From contig LUCM01001717.1 in NCBI GenBank assembly GCA_008360955.1, positions 224,525 through 288,524 on the forward strand: a stretch of 64,000 nucleotides of DNA. The letters run 5' to 3'. The position numbers were made by a program, and so were the translations under genes. The notes under the pieces were generated by a model. The model was not told where the DNA came from, searched no databases, and worked only from the letters and a program-made list of their open reading frames with translations. The first letter of the stretch is position 1; the number at the start of each line of letters is the position of its first letter. Below, piece by piece: positions 25,182 through 38,320 of this stretch. The DNA comes from Fasciolopsis buskii (Eukaryota; Platyhelminthes; Trematoda; Plagiorchiida; Fasciolidae).

Positions 25182-27479
25182 AATGGAATTAGTAGCAACG
25201 TGCACGAAGTGTTCCGTGTGTGCAGTGTGCATACGTTTTCCTCATTCGTGTGCAGATCCAATCACATCGGGTCGCCTGGATTATTGCAGCAATTCAAGGC
25301 AACTAGGTGAAACGAAATTTCCCCATATCGGACACATAAAACATGAGTGGAAACGGACCAGGTTTATGCGAGTGTCTGGGTAAGCATGTCTGACAAATCG
25401 GCTCGAATCATATCACTGTATTCCTATTACACCTTTGTATGATGAAAACGTTCGCCCTAAGCACCTTGTCTTTCTCTCGCTCGTCAATAAGGAACCTTTT
25501 TATCGCGAATTACGGAGGACACGATTCGGTCAACGTTCCTATCTCATGAGTAATATTCGGGATACAACTGTCAGTTCGATTTTTTACTCAAGAAGTGGAC
25601 TGGATTAATCGCTGCACTTCAGTTCGACCCTGATTGTATCCTATCACATTGAGTGACATTTTTCTCGAAGTGAACTCAAGAAATACACAAGATCAATAGC
25701 CTGACTGCACACAGCCAATCATTGCCGACCTCTTGACAGCAGAGACTAACCTTCCTCAAAGTAGTTTTCAGTCGAACCTAGTTAGTTCGCCCGGATTTTG
25801 AAAAAATCAAAAAACCTTGGTAACCTTTCACCACCTGACAGACACCGGGCTCAACACAAGCAACACAGCTCGCGTTCTGTCTAGTCATAAGACTACAAAC
25901 TGGATTGCCCTGTCAGGTGTTGGGGCAATCGGTTAGGATACATCAATCGAGAATATACCAGGTTGCTGGGTCATACTGAGAACCGATTCTTATGGTACAA
26001 TGTTTTTACGGATTGTAGTATGTGGGCACCCGAGACAACGGACCAGGGGGCCCAAGCAAGCACCTGTGTACGCATTAAACACATGCTACAGTGGACATTG
26101 ATCAATGACTGGAATGGCACACAAGGGGTCACTTACAAAATTAAATAGGAAAATAGTGTGTCGATACGACGGTTGCAGGTGAATGAGAAACGTAGCTAAT
26201 TAAAAAAAAGATGGTATCTTCCGAGCATAAGAATATACGACAAATGTAGAACATGTGACACGTAGTTCTGAGACAGGATTTTCCAAACCGATCCAAAACA
26301 ATGTTGCACCCTTTAATTCCACCTTGGTGGGTGTCCGCGAACCCAACAGGAGATCGATTGTCTGAGAGTAAACCCACAAAATATGCACCGTACTAGGTAA
26401 CACGCCATCCCAGTTTGGCTGGTGGTAGCCAATTAACGTCCAATGTGAATTGACTGGCATAATTTGATTAGCCTAGTAGTGCAAGTGACATCACTCACGC
26501 TAATGAAAAATGAACAAGTTCATTGACATGTTCAGATTGGGCCTATACCAACTATATCCAGCTTTTTTCAAATCGTCGACAGGACCGAGCAGAATTTTAA
26601 ATAACAGAAATAAATAAAATTTATATGCTCCAAAATATCTGCTAAACATAACAGCACTAATTTTAGATTTTTCGACCAGAATCGAGAAGGGCGTCCGATT
26701 TGCCATTCCCGGGTCCATTTTTGATCATAAAGCATCCACAGTTACCTTAGAACCCCAAAACCGGCGGTGTCAAATTGCTCTATCTGCTCCAATCTCGACC
26801 AGCCACTGGTTCGCAAACAGAACGCTTTGATTCGAAGCGATGAATTTCTATTTCCGACCTTCCCGTACCCACCCCACGTCATATTTTCTGCCCCAAATTT
26901 TACCCAACTAATCTTTGTGACACACCGTCTGTTGTCCTCGCGGCTTAACGACCGACCGATTTTGATTCGTTAATTCGTGAAGCAAGTGAACCCAGAAAAT
27001 TAAGACTTCAATTGTATCTTCTGTCACACACTGTACAACAACAACAACAATACCAGGCGCAAATCGTGATAACCGAGGTCGAGACCACCAATTGACGGAT
27101 TCGAAATAACCAACAGTGATCAATTAGTGACGGTCATGTTCCCATTAACATGAGCGTTTCCTCATGCCGCTCGCCTAATCGACCGGGTGTGAATTTCAAA
27201 AGCGAACCGATGAGACTAATCAACATGCTGTGTGAATTGCTAACGACCATGTATAACGGAGGAGAAGCGTTGGAGGACAGGTCTATAGGCAAGATGAAGC
27301 TGCCCACATTGAATTACCTGTAAACACGTAATCCACTGGGACAAAAATCTCAAGAAACCCCGGAATTTTACCTGCATGTATGTATGCTAGTGCGGATGTT
27401 GGAGTTTCCGATGTATCCTTCAACAAGAAAGCTGAGCCCTTCAATTTTCCTGTCACCGAAGATGTCTTCGCATAGATGC

Positions 27480-28960
27480 TTTCATTTTCTTTCCTAAACT
27501 AAAAAATGCTACGGACAGGACGCCTCATTCTCGCAGTCCTCAAGGAGTGTTCAGCCACTCTATCCTCCATCCTTTCTGAATTGTTTACCTAAAGATGGCA
27601 TGACAACAAAATTTCTGACTGCTGGCGGACAGCTACCATAATCCCATCCCTACGCGGAGTTCTTCCAAATTCCGTTCCATTGCCTGGACTTTACTAGCTT
27701 TGAAAGTCTTGGAAAAAGTTAATCCCACCACATCTTACGCCTTCCCTAATCGTTTCTGATTCCCACCAGTTGGCTTAACGATCTTCCAGGTCAACCCTTG
27801 TCTCCGTAGTCACCCTAACATACTTTACCTCTTTGGCTTTGAACAACAAGCGTAACAGGATGAGGAGTTGCTTCCTCGACTAACTGCGTTGACAGGTACA
27901 TGTTGCTGTCATTCCTTTTCCGGTCAGTTGTAGAACCTTCCCTTATTTCCCTCCTGACCGGTTATTTCCGCAGCCGACAATAATTTACCCGCTACAATGG
28001 CATCACTCCGTCTCTTGTTATCTCTACCCTTGAAGTTCTCCAAGGTGCCACGCTGTCTCCGTTTCTTTTCGGTGCATGCATATCTTCCATCCCAAACCAC
28101 ACCCACAAGCTTAGCAACTACACGGACGAAATAGTTCATGGTTCACAGTATTTTTGCAACGCTTCATTTTCGGATTATCGAAATGGGATCACAGAACTCT
28201 CAGAATTGTTCAGGGGACTTAATCTGTCTTTCGACTTCCCAAAATGCTTGGACATAGCATTTTCTCTTGCGAAAGGCTCAAAACACCTAGTCTTTAATGA
28301 CGCAGGCACTCCAATATCTGCTGATCGAGAATAACTGACTCACCAAGATTCAGAAAAGTCCCCTGGTAAGGTATTGGACCAAAGTCTTACATGATCATCC
28401 CATGTGAAACACATTTTTGCTCAAATCAGGTCTCTCTTTCTACGTTTCGCGTCTTAAGTTTCCCCACGTGACAACACACTGCATGAAACGTTCCGTTTTC
28501 GTGTGTTTAACCTCATTGGCTTTGCGCTTCCCTCGTCACTTTTCTCGGTCTCTTGTCGAATAATACCAGATTAATTTCTAGATCCCTTATGCTCTTATCC
28601 TCCTGTGACGATTTATCCAAATATCTTTTCTTTAAATTCTTCACCTTCCAACATATCAAAGCTTGCCAAAAGCTTTCCACAAAAATACACACGAAAACCC
28701 AGCAAAGTACATTTCCTCGTCTGTCCATCGTTCCAGTTATAAGCACGTTCAAGCAAGTAACCGAGTATGCAAGTGTTCCACTGTTCCGTTCTCGGCCAGA
28801 ATTTTGAAATGCCCCCGAGACGACAACATTCCCACTCAAAGAAGCCCTGGATTGAAAGTGTTTGTGCAATCCACACGTCTAGGGACACACTGTAGAAGTT
28901 TTGTTTTGTTCACCTTCCGAATGTGCCTTTCAGTTCTGTGACAGCCGAATATCGACCGTT
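27480..28960 (+). pseudogene. LINE (non-LTR retrotransposon) reverse transcriptase relic
   Basis: A decayed reverse transcriptase lies in the 6.4-kb intron. From about 27998 to 28333 one frame stays open for about 110 codons and carries LQGATLSPFLFGA at 28038-28076. This corresponds to the GVPQG..LSP.LF motif of non-LTR reverse transcriptases. About 15 residues on comes YTDE (28119-28130) where the catalytic YADD should be, then GLNLSFDFPKC and, after stops, the SSHV..I.AQ.RSLFLRF thumb-like region. Upstream (27.5-27.75 kb) a frameshifted W+TATIIP-like segment fits the start of the domain; downstream (28.5-28.95 kb) a C-terminal tail in changed frames. Stops, frameshifts and the altered active site show it is dead. 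CR1/Jockey-like ancestry is inference. Confidence 0.75.
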
Positions 28961-30857
28961 AGGAATGCATAGAACATTTGCTTGCCACGACTTGAGTTAT
29001 TCATTTTGTCGTAATCTTGGTGTTAAGCGCTCGGCGATGCCATAAAACTTGCTCGTCAGTCGAATACTGATTCGGAACAGATCCGTTGGGAAATTGTAGT
29101 GTGAATAGTTGGGCCAATGCCACCGTCAACCATGATAGAAAAAGTTACTGGAATCAGTAAGGAGAGAGTCCACGAACGAACCAGGAGCCAACTAGCTCGC
29201 ATGCCCCTAAGTATCCTTCCATTTCTGCCTGTTATCAGTCAACGTGGATCAACAGTTAGGAGTGAGGAAAAAATGATAAGCGATAGTTCAATGCAATTTA
29301 GCTCCACCAGGCAATTTTTAGTTGAGCGATTTGCTATGATTAGTGACTTATTTAGTGCTTTCGGTGATGCCCCCACCATCCTGTACACTTTTCACACAGT
29401 CAGTGTACGATCTCATTGATTTCGTACAAATCAACAACCCAGACAATAAGGGAACGTCAAACGACAGAGTAAAATCGTGAAATCTGATCGTGGTTGTTCA
29501 GGGTTGGATTCTTCGAATTGTAAATCGTTTCATCATTTATCAGCGAAGAAAATTGCCAGAATCCCCCTTTTCTAGAAACTAATACATCGTAATAAATAAA
29601 ATCATAGGTTCAACGAAGCACCAACTTCAATCCATTTGATCCGTGTTCACGAGAAAAGGCATTTCTGAAGTTTTTTCGGCTGCACTTACATCCGGTAACG
29701 AACAGTTGCGTGGATGAACAGTTTTACTAATTTATGTTTGACGATGGACGGGCCACACAGAACGCAAACGTGAGACAAAACGAGGCCTAATATGTCAGCC
29801 CGGGCAGTTTCATTTGTGATTTGAGATTTGTTGTGAATTTAGTTCCGAACGGATATCATGTAGACCATGGTCTCCAATGGGTCGGAAATAGATGCAAGCC
29901 ACGATTGCAATCAGCAGTTTTATAGAATTGAATTAAACAACAAAGGAAACAACTTTCATTTCGATTTTTCTAGAGGCAAATGGTCGTTTCAAAATACTAT
30001 CGATCCTATTTGAATTCAAAAGAATAAAATCTTGCTTCTATTGTCAATGAGATTGGCAGTCTAAACAGTTGTACCGCAAGTTTCTGGGCCGTCATAGTAG
30101 AGCTCCGTCAATTGAAAACCTGTTGACAAAGCGATGATGATCCGGTTAGGTGGTTTTAGATCTAGTCTAGGTTCTAACGTCCAGTATAGGTTGGTTACGG
30201 AAAGAATACCAAAAACTTATAAATGGAGAAGAGCAAAAAACTGCTGCATCCAAGCAAAAATGATGCGAATCATCTATTGACCAATATTAATAAGACAGTT
30301 TGAAACAATTACTCTCAAATCGTGATTAGAAAGTGCTTTGGTGAACGCATCAATTTCTATAAACACGGATATTGCAACGACTCACGAGATTAACTACCAC
30401 TCACATTCTGGGATACCTATTGATCCAGGAGATTCAGACACTTTTTCAATAGTGAATTCTTGTGACAAACTATGCTCAGTTTAGTCAGATTAAGAGACAA
30501 GAATTTTTGGTGGATTCTGGTCCGGAAGTGTACAGACACGTCACTTCAATCTTTCTTCGTCCGTCTTTGTTCATGTGGACAGACTGATACCTACTGTAGG
30601 CACACAATGAATTATGGATTTCAGTTTCCTTTGTTTCAACTTTATTTTTCTAGACTGGAAGAGATCTCTTAACGATCCCCTAAAAACTGTTCTACCGAAA
30701 ACATTGAATCGATAATGACGGCTCAACCACTCTACTCATTCGAAAGTCATTTAGATGCTGACAGAGTGGGTCAAGTTCCTTTTTCTTTTATTTGGTTAGA
30801 TGAAAATCTTCCCGTTACCTCACCGAGACTTTCGAAATTCTCATTTATCACGCTTAG

Positions 30858-30916
30858 CTCATCCAAAGGAGACGATCCAAACAACCGCAGTGGAAGAGCA
30901 AGACGTTGGATCTCAG
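30858..30916 (+). CDS. Exon 5: middle of the CH domain (residues 92-111)
   Basis: Acceptor ATCACGCTTAG and a near-perfect donor (CTCAG|GTAAGT) bound 59 nt. All three phases are open, but only phase 1 links the exon before to the exon after. That phase reads HPKETIQTTAVEEQDVGSQ. Placed between its neighbours it corresponds to the variable loop of CH domains that follows the LL..IA helix; navigators have an Asn-Glu-Lys-rich loop of similar length here. Nothing in the short peptide is diagnostic by itself; the support is splice strength, phase and position. Confidence 0.66.
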
Positions 30917-31864
30917 GTAAGTCCTACTGGACGATTGTGCAATTTTTTCTTTTGAATGCATACCTTGGAAGGCATGAGAAGCGTTGGGTTTATTACGAAA
31001 AATGGACGAAAGAAACATCCCAGTCACCCAATGAAGTTACATTTTGGCAGCATTTGAAATAGCTCAACAGAGGAAGGCTCTTCTAGGAATTGCTGAACCG
31101 ATAACTTCCTGGCACAGCAGTAAAGATGCTTAAAAGAGTCATTTGTAATTGGACACGGAATGTTTTACTCGTTCACTGCCAAATGGTGAAAAGTTACTGG
31201 AAGTTAGCAGCGCCTAATCCAGTGTAAATGAGTTCTGCTCTCGTCTTTTCTGACTCCAACAGGTTCATGCTGAAACTGTTCCCTCGGTGCATTGATGCTT
31301 TCATCATCATCCAAGTGTGAAAGGAGCAATAGATCACCAAGTAGTTTTTTAGAACGACCCGTCCCTAATGAATTACATCGGTTCCGAAGAGTGTAACATT
31401 ATTTTTCAGTATTTACACATGATTCTTTTGTCTTTAACTTCCGTTGTCAAAGAAATAATCCGCTTTACTTTCAAGAAATTGGTCGAGGTCGGATGAAGAC
31501 CAACTAGTGCTGGATTTGAAAATCCAAACTTTATGGCAGTCAGTCGTAGTCTGCTGATACCGACCGATCATCAAGCGTAGATAGTTTAATACCCGTTGGC
31601 AAACTGCTCGAGATCACCTCAGTATTTTGGTATATTATTTTTCACTATCCAATATCTGCTTATGTTGCAAGATGCTGTGAATCCATTTACTATTAGGCCT
31701 CGTAACACAACGGGCGGCTGGACAGTATTACATTTAGTTGGAGTTCTGGATACCGTTGAACGGTCTTCTTCGCATTTATCGAGTTGAACTTCATCAGTTC
31801 ACCGTGAGGTCTGAACTTAAGCTAAAATGTCAGATTCTTAAACTATGCTACAGTTTTTGTGATA

Positions 31865-32128
31865 TGCCAAGAACGTGAATGCAACGGAAGGGGCATGCCC
31901 CATAGCCGCCAGGGTCCACTGTATAGGAGAAGAGGAACGGGCCACCATAAAGCCGCCATTGGAGTGGCACAGAACCACATAAGACTGCAAATGGTCAGAT
32001 GTGGTAACGAGCCGGGTGGCAGGAACTTGCCGTCTACCATCAAAGCGACCGACTGATCCGGGGCTCGAACCTCTGACCGTTTTGGCGTCGGGCGCTCAAC
32101 TCACTTGACCGTACTTGGTCAGAGTACA
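31865..32128 (-). mobile_element. tRNA-derived SINE (family D), GC-rich
   Basis: On the minus strand a head with GGTCAAGTGAGTTGAGCGC and GGTCAGAGGTTCGAGCCCC (B box) is followed by a GC-rich body of about 190 bp. It is noticeably more GC-rich than the surrounding intron and lies between exons 5 and 6. Confidence 0.55.
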
Positions 32129-33965
32129 CAAAAGTGCAACAATGTTTAGAAGAAACTGTTATGTCCGTAGTGAAATTGAGCAAAGTTAATTGGTTCATTT
32201 ATAAAACGATAATTGGTGAACAACCAATGCACTTTGTAGTAGGAACACATGTAAAGATAACTTTCGCCAGAATCCGGCAACTGGCTGTCGTAGTCTACTC
32301 AGATGAATGATATCCGAGGAGATCGATAGTTCTGAGGAGTTCAGTTTGAGTCGGAAAGTTGCGCTGGCTTATGCATTTAGCGCGGTTCATTATCTGTCAC
32401 GTGATCGTCACTTGACGATACATGTGCGTGTTTGTTTTCAGGCCAGTTGATTGTCCATTCCTTTTGCCCGTCTACCGGGATGCGAAAAAACAAAGACTGG
32501 GATTGACAGAAGTTTGAATTTTTGAGATTCCAATAATGGGCAGCTTATTATCAAACCATAAGCCAATCAGTAAAAAAGTCTCACTATCCGGTGAAACACC
32601 GACGAAATCTAACTATATGTTCGAGTGGAAATAAGCCACTATCTTTGAGTGACAGAAACCTACATTCAAAATCGACCTGCTCAAATTCTTCCCCGTCTGC
32701 TCGATCATTGTTTGACATGGGTAGAAAACGTCAGTGAATTTGAAAACCAGGTTGATTTTACCTAAAGCAGATGATTTAATTAAACCGCAACAGCTGAGCT
32801 TGGCGTTTTGGGTCCAAACGCTTCATCATCAACAGAAAGGATATCGTCCTCGCATAGTTGTAGTCGTTTGTAGCCTTCTATTTTTGGCTAGAGGCCTGTC
32901 CTGAGGTTTGACTATTAGAATGAACTGTTAGCAAGACTGTGACCTGGCGGGTTCTGGTATGCTGTAATTTGACATCTGAGCTGACAAATTCGATTTGTGA
33001 GCTTTGTGTCGTTGCTTCCGTTTCGAATCCGTCGAGTTGAATTAGCAGATATGCTAACACGTTGCTAGGATTTATAATTACATTTTGGTATAATTTAAAA
33101 TCAACGGCCTACTTGTTAGTTCTTTTCCTTTAGTAGAGTCTTCTACTATCAAACAAATTATGCAGTCTTCATAACGAATATGGCCGACTAGGCCCAAGCA
33201 CTGGGATTATTAATTCGCCTGGTGACGAAAAGTTTGCTTCCTAAACAAAAGACAACATTCGAAGCCTTAGGAAAATGATTACTGGTTCCCCAAAGCCGCT
33301 CGTGCCGCTAACAAAATACAGCAGTATTTTTTCCAAGGATTTTTCCCGGGAAATTTATCGTCAAAATTCCTCGCAAGATTGCAAATCTTTGCATCAAATT
33401 AGTCGCTCATAAGCATCTAAACATCACAGGAAGATTCACGATGTAGCACGCTATCTCGATGACATTCAAGTATGATTGTATGTGAACATAAAAATGGGAC
33501 ATTTCGATCTCCGAGCTACCTAGAGTTGAAGCAATCATTGCCCATTTTTCATTGTTACTTACTCCATACAGGACAGACTTAAAACGGCAACCTATTTTTC
33601 TTGAATATCTTGACTGTCGTTAAAAGCGTTGCGTGGGTTCTTCTTCGAAATAAGCATTCAAAGCATTGCCCAACTACCTCTAGAACAAATGCTTTCCGAC
33701 CCGCTGGTCATTTCATCATTGACGCCTGCAACAAAAAACTATCCTGACTGTGGGCTACTGTGGTCTAATTTTGAGACCAAATTTGCAAAACTGGGAATAT
33801 CCTGGAAACTGTTGACGTCTAAAAACCGGATTTGTCGACACCTACAGAAATTCGGCCGCTAGCAACTTGTCTACTAATACTAATGCACGCTCCATGAGAT
33901 TGCAAAATCAATAATCACATTTGAATTTTTCTGATAAATATGTATTTCCTAAATGTTATTTACAG

Positions 33966-34026
33966 CTCGAATACGTTCAAAATTGTCTCGCGTACCTGAC
34001 AGATCGGATCCATCAACCTCCTGATA
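33966..34026 (+). CDS. Exon 6: third CH helix (residues 112-132)
   Basis: Textbook acceptor (GTTATTTACAG) and donor (GATA|GTAAGT) flank 61 nt. Only phase 0 is open. It encodes LEYVQNCLAYLTDR, which fits the hydrophobic-N-hydrophobic..CL.FL helix of CH domains (navigators have a NVxxCLxFLA segment at this point), then IHQPPD, a short proline loop. It ends in phase 1. The next intron is only 125 bp. Together with the flanking exons the CH fold is complete. Confidence 0.72.
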
Positions 34027-34151
34027 GTAAGTTTGTCTACTGACAATATTGTGAGTAGGCAGAAAGTATAATTTGCTCGTAACCCATAAATTGTTCTCAA
34101 TGCGGTGAAACTTAGATTTCGTAAACACAAGTTTGTTTTCGGAATGCAGAG

Positions 34152-34241
34152 GGAAAGCTGGATTGCATTACGGTTTAATGCATATTGCTAAGTGTCTGAT
34201 GAGAAGTAGATGGGCTTTGTTGTTCGAACAATCATCGGAAG
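34152..34241 (+). CDS. Exon 7: last CH helix (residues 132-162)
   Basis: The donor GAAG|GTGAGA at 34242 is strong. The acceptor lies in a CAGAG doublet; using the second AG (exon start 34152) gives phase 1, which fits the exon before. The peptide GLHYGLMHIAKCLMR has the spacing of the final CH helix (G..K.ILGL...LSR in navigators), followed by SRWALLFEQSSEG. If the first AG (exon start 34150) were used, the frame would hit a stop, so the downstream AG is preferred. It ends in phase 1 and joins the exon at 36627. Confidence 0.65.
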
Positions 34242-36626
34242 GTGAGATCCTGACCCGTTTCATTCAGCATAGTTTTCGGTCAATCAAAAATAATTGATGT
34301 AATCAGAAATTCGTCTGTTCTAGTCCGGTGTCCTGGACAACTAGATCGATTTAATAGAATTTTTTGCTGTAGGTTTTTTCTCCCCTGGCATAGATTGTCT
34401 CTTTTCTCGTTACCGTCTTCATCGTCACTGCAATTAACAAATTACTGTGAAAACAAAAGTAATAAATAAACTTATAATGAGCTTGCTGGAAAACTGCAAA
34501 ATTCCGTGTTTCTGGTAACCATTGGTGACAGTGAATAAACAATATTTTTACCAATATTATGCTAAAAATGAACAAGGTAATAACCTGGGCGTGAGTGACC
34601 GATATAAAAATCTGAATTTGCAGACCGTGAGAGGAGTTGAATTTAATGGACCCGTTACCCGTCTGTCTTCGATCGGTTTGTGCGGCAAATCATGTCACTG
34701 ATTTTTCTTCGTACCTCCACGTGCAGCGCAAAGATAATTTACAGTCTGTTTGTCTTTTTCGTTATCAAATACATTTGGTTCTTGAGGAAAATGACCCCTT
34801 TTCGTTTTTCGGCTTCCTTGTTCTAGACGAGATGTGATACCAACGAATAACGTCTTATTTGTCAAAATGGACAGTGTCCTTGAAATGAAACAGTTAAATC
34901 TGGTCGCAATTGAAAATTTTTCGAACTATTTTCATTCATTGCTACTCAGTCTTTCATATGATTTGGATCATTCTGAGGCTGGCATTCATTCACGAAGATT
35001 TCTTACCATCAGTTCCATTCAAGCTCAATTTTCGTATTGGCTAGAAAATTCTCCATCTGAGCAAATGCCAACGAAACGATGTCTTCATCTACTGACTGTC
35101 CACTTGCGTAGAATAATTGCAGCGATAATAAAGTGTCGCAAGCCTTCCAGAACTCACATGTAGGCTTTCGATTAGAACCCGAGTATAAACATGGGAGTCA
35201 AATGATCCAAAAGATGGTGCTTGAACATGAACGCCACGATTTTGAGTCCTATGACCACCGCCACCGCCGACCACTCATCCACTTGACATCCCGATGACTT
35301 CTTGATTCAGAAGAAATTGTCGTAAATTTGATGTTTATTGAACCGAAGAAGCGTGGAACCATGTGTGCATGAATTAAAAAGCAACTAATGTATGATAACC
35401 TTGGGCATGTTGACACAGGTCCACTTATTGAGTCACTCAGCCTCCAATCGACGGGTATTAACTGCGTACAAGCCCCCGGAAGACTAATTACCAGGGCCTA
35501 GTAATCGGCTTGTTCAGAGCTGTGGACCGTTTTTTCTATGGTTGCATTCAACCGACAGGGAAGAATAGCGTGAACTTAATTAGAAAGATTACTTTTCAAT
35601 GTTTTGCTCACAAGTATAAGGGCATGTTGTTCCACAGAAAGCACAGGAAGGGAAGGGCTAGATTCAGCTGCAACGCCTTTGGGCATAAATTGGCGAATGA
35701 TCATTTTTGTCCAAGGGTTTCATTTCACGACTACTTTTTTACTACTGCCTCCTCTTCACTTCCCCGAGCGCCATTACAAAACATTAACACAGGAAGCTCG
35801 TGCGCATTTGAGTAGAAAATGGTACATGCCTCAACCATTAAACCAAAGGGCAGTGCATGATAGTAATCGCAGATTCACAGGTTCACCTGCCTACAGTTTG
35901 ACTAATTGCAACCTTAGAGTACACCACGATTAAAACTTGGTTTATAGAAGCATCCTGGTGGACTGGCAGTCACAGAGTGACAAACATCATGATCACTAGC
36001 GCGATCTCAAATTTGAAACAGTTCATTTGGATGCCAGCTAACGATTAAGTACGTGAAATCATTCATTATTTTGCTGAGTTCTGAAATAGTTAAGGGCTTA
36101 AAACGCTTGTGAATTGGCCAAGAAATTGAAGCATTTGTCAACTAATTCAGTCTATTCGATCATGACGATAGTTGGGCATTTCAAATATCTCGTCCGAGGA
36201 GAACGAAACAAAACACCTAGTCAGATGATAATTAGACCAAATCAATGTAGCTAAGGGTTTACTGCTTTGCACATAGCCCAATTCTGCATTCGGCAGAACT
36301 AACTTTGCTCACCGGTCTCTCGGCTGGCCGCCCGGCCGGAAAAATGCCAAACTAAAAAGATTTTCAAGTCTGATAGTTAGATTTTAGTCTCGTTTTCTCT
36401 TGCATAAAAGTGAATTTTTCCCTGTCGTCACCGGCCCCACTCCACTCCTCCTCCTCCATAAGTTTTCACGCATGCTAGTCTGCCTACTTGTACGTGTGCG
36501 TCCGTGTAAATTTTACTTTTGCCTTCAATCACCGTCCGTTGTACATCTACCGGTCGGTTCTTTCAACTATCGTACTGTCTATTTTCTCCACCTCCTTCTC
36601 GTCACGTCTAAAATGTTGTGAAATAG

Positions 36627-36828
36627 CCGAGCTCTCGGACGACTCTGCACAAAATCAGTTCTGTCAAGGAAGAAGAGAGTTGTTATCTCCACAAATACGC
36701 AATATGTTGAAAGCGAATCGTTTGGCGGCTGGATCCCATGCGGCGTCCTCTAACAGGAAACTAGCGGTTGGCCCAACGACACCGAATGCGAATTCTCGAT
36801 CACCCAATCGGAAGACGTTAGCACAAAG
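36627..36828 (+). CDS. Exon 8: basic Ser/Asn-rich linker (residues 162-229)
   Basis: A pyrimidine-rich stretch from about 36540 leads to the acceptor GAAATAG; an alternative acceptor at 36658 would also keep the frame. The donor is AAAG|GTAACT at 36829. Only phase 1 is open, matching exon 7. The 66 full codons begin acidic (ELSDDSAQ) and become basic and low complexity (NRKLAVGP, NANSRSPNRKT). It is probably a flexible linker after the CH domain, with possible proline-directed phosphorylation at SP sites. It ends in phase 2. No domain is recognisable. Confidence 0.66.
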
Positions 36829-36966
36829 GTAACTACTGACTGATTCGTATCGTTTTATCTACTGATAATTATCATAGCGGAACACCGTTGGTTCGATTAC
36901 CTCATCGTTTTATACATGTATCACAATTTATCCGAATAAGGCAACACTAGTCACGTTTTCATGCAG

Positions 36967-37029
36967 AAACAGAAGTCCAGATTCTCGCATCACACCAAGA
37001 AACCATCAGCCTATCACTTGCACTATTAA
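36967..37029 (+). CDS. Possible cassette exon (63 nt) after exon 8
   Basis: After an acceptor (TTTTCATGCAG) ending at 36966, the phase left by exon 8 stays open for 27 codons and reads NRSPDSRITPRN, similar in style to exon 8. A 63-nt exon would keep the frame, but its donor (GTCGAT) is poor. The better-looking donor at 37049 (GTGTGAG) changes phase and breaks the downstream frame. It may be a rarely used exon, an exon with an unusual donor, or chance. Exon 8 joins exon 9 without it. Confidence 0.25.
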   Translation, partial: KQKSRFSHHTKKPSAYHLHY

Positions 37030-37429
37030 GTCGATTCCTAAGATCATCGTGTGAGACTTGACAAATGTGGAATTGGTCCAAATACCAGAAGTTCCCTACC
37101 TCGAAAGTGTTCCAACCCGCGCTTGGATGCAACCCTCGCGATAGTCTTACCTTCGCACTACCAAACCAAGCTGAATGTTGGTCGAGTATCGCAATTGAAG
37201 CTTAGTGATTACCCGTGCAAATTACGCGCGTGCTTGGCATCCACGACAACGAACGCCTCAGGATAATGAATCCCAATTAGTGGATGCCGGTCATTTCGAA
37301 ATGGTTATCCAGCTCTGTGAATCGAATTACAGGAATTTCACGGTAGTGGATGCTAGTTACCTGCTTAGTTGGATGTAGGAAGGGATTTAACCGTTGATCG
37401 TCCAGTCCAATGTCCAAAACCAACTCGGC

Positions 37430-37505
37430 CCGACCTGATAGGTTAACTGATAGAGAATGGACAATACGAAGCTATTGATCATATCCGTCCGCGACTTCGA
37501 GTCCG
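37430..37505 (+). mobile_element. Degenerate tRNA-like SINE head
   Basis: CGACCTGATAGGTTAACTG and CGACTTCGAGTCCGGTC resemble mutated A and B boxes at tRNA spacing. No body could be traced. Confidence 0.35.
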
Positions 37506-38320
37506 GTCAAAAAAGTAGGGTATCTCGTGTTAGGATCAGGTCTGTATTTTTTCGTATTTTTTAATCAAATAAGCTTAATCACATTAACAAGTTCAGGTAA
37601 TATGCAATGTCAGTTTCTAATCTAATTATTCACAACCAATTTCGTTTGAGAGAATTTGGACTGAGCACTTTCTACCAAACAGAACTGAAACGGATTAGAG
37701 CTCTGTGGACAAGTTCACAACCGAACTGTTATACCTAAGCAAAATCTCAACTTCTTTCACTCTCTGGATATGACCGATATGGTGACAGTAGAAAATAGTA
37801 GACAAAATTGGATCAATCATCAAAATAGAATAATCACTATGATAATTTCCAACTGTTCAAGATATTACGAAATATCTACAAAGTTAGCTTGCAAAATTTG
37901 GATGAGTTTATATCGAATGGATAACTAGTTTGACCGAATGTACAGAGAAAGAATCTGTTACCCAGATTTGCTCGGCTTTTGATCCGCACGCCCGGCAAGC
38001 AAAACTGAAAGCAAGCGTTACAACGAGACTGCACCGAAAGACCCGTCGCCTAGCCGGCTGGAGACACTGAAGGATAAGGCAGTGAACCGTGAACAGTGGC
38101 GATCGTGTTATCATTTTCTATCAAATCAGAATGATTGAAAAATGCGGGTTTGTACAGATAGACAGTGTTCCGCGTGTTGGCTTCAGTGGCATCTTAACGT
38201 TTCCCACCTGCGTTGGTCCACCCCCTGTTCACCTTGTATATTCACTCTTTCTACGGAAGCGTGTGACTCTGCGGAACAGGTAGCGATCATTGATGCTTGT
38301 CTTGTAGTTTAATGCCGAAC

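Noticed and set aside
24970..25383. 137-codon ORF
   Set aside because: Its centre is the GTA/GTG/GTT repeat and its flanks have no splice signals or protein-like pattern.
34637..35163. Two consecutive coding-like ORFs (66 and 109 codons)
   Set aside because: No family recognised, phases do not fit the CH gene, and splice sites between them are weak.
36967..37048. 82-nt version of the cassette exon using the GTGTGAG donor
   Set aside because: It leaves phase 0 and then forces a stop soon after the 2.5-kb exon begins.
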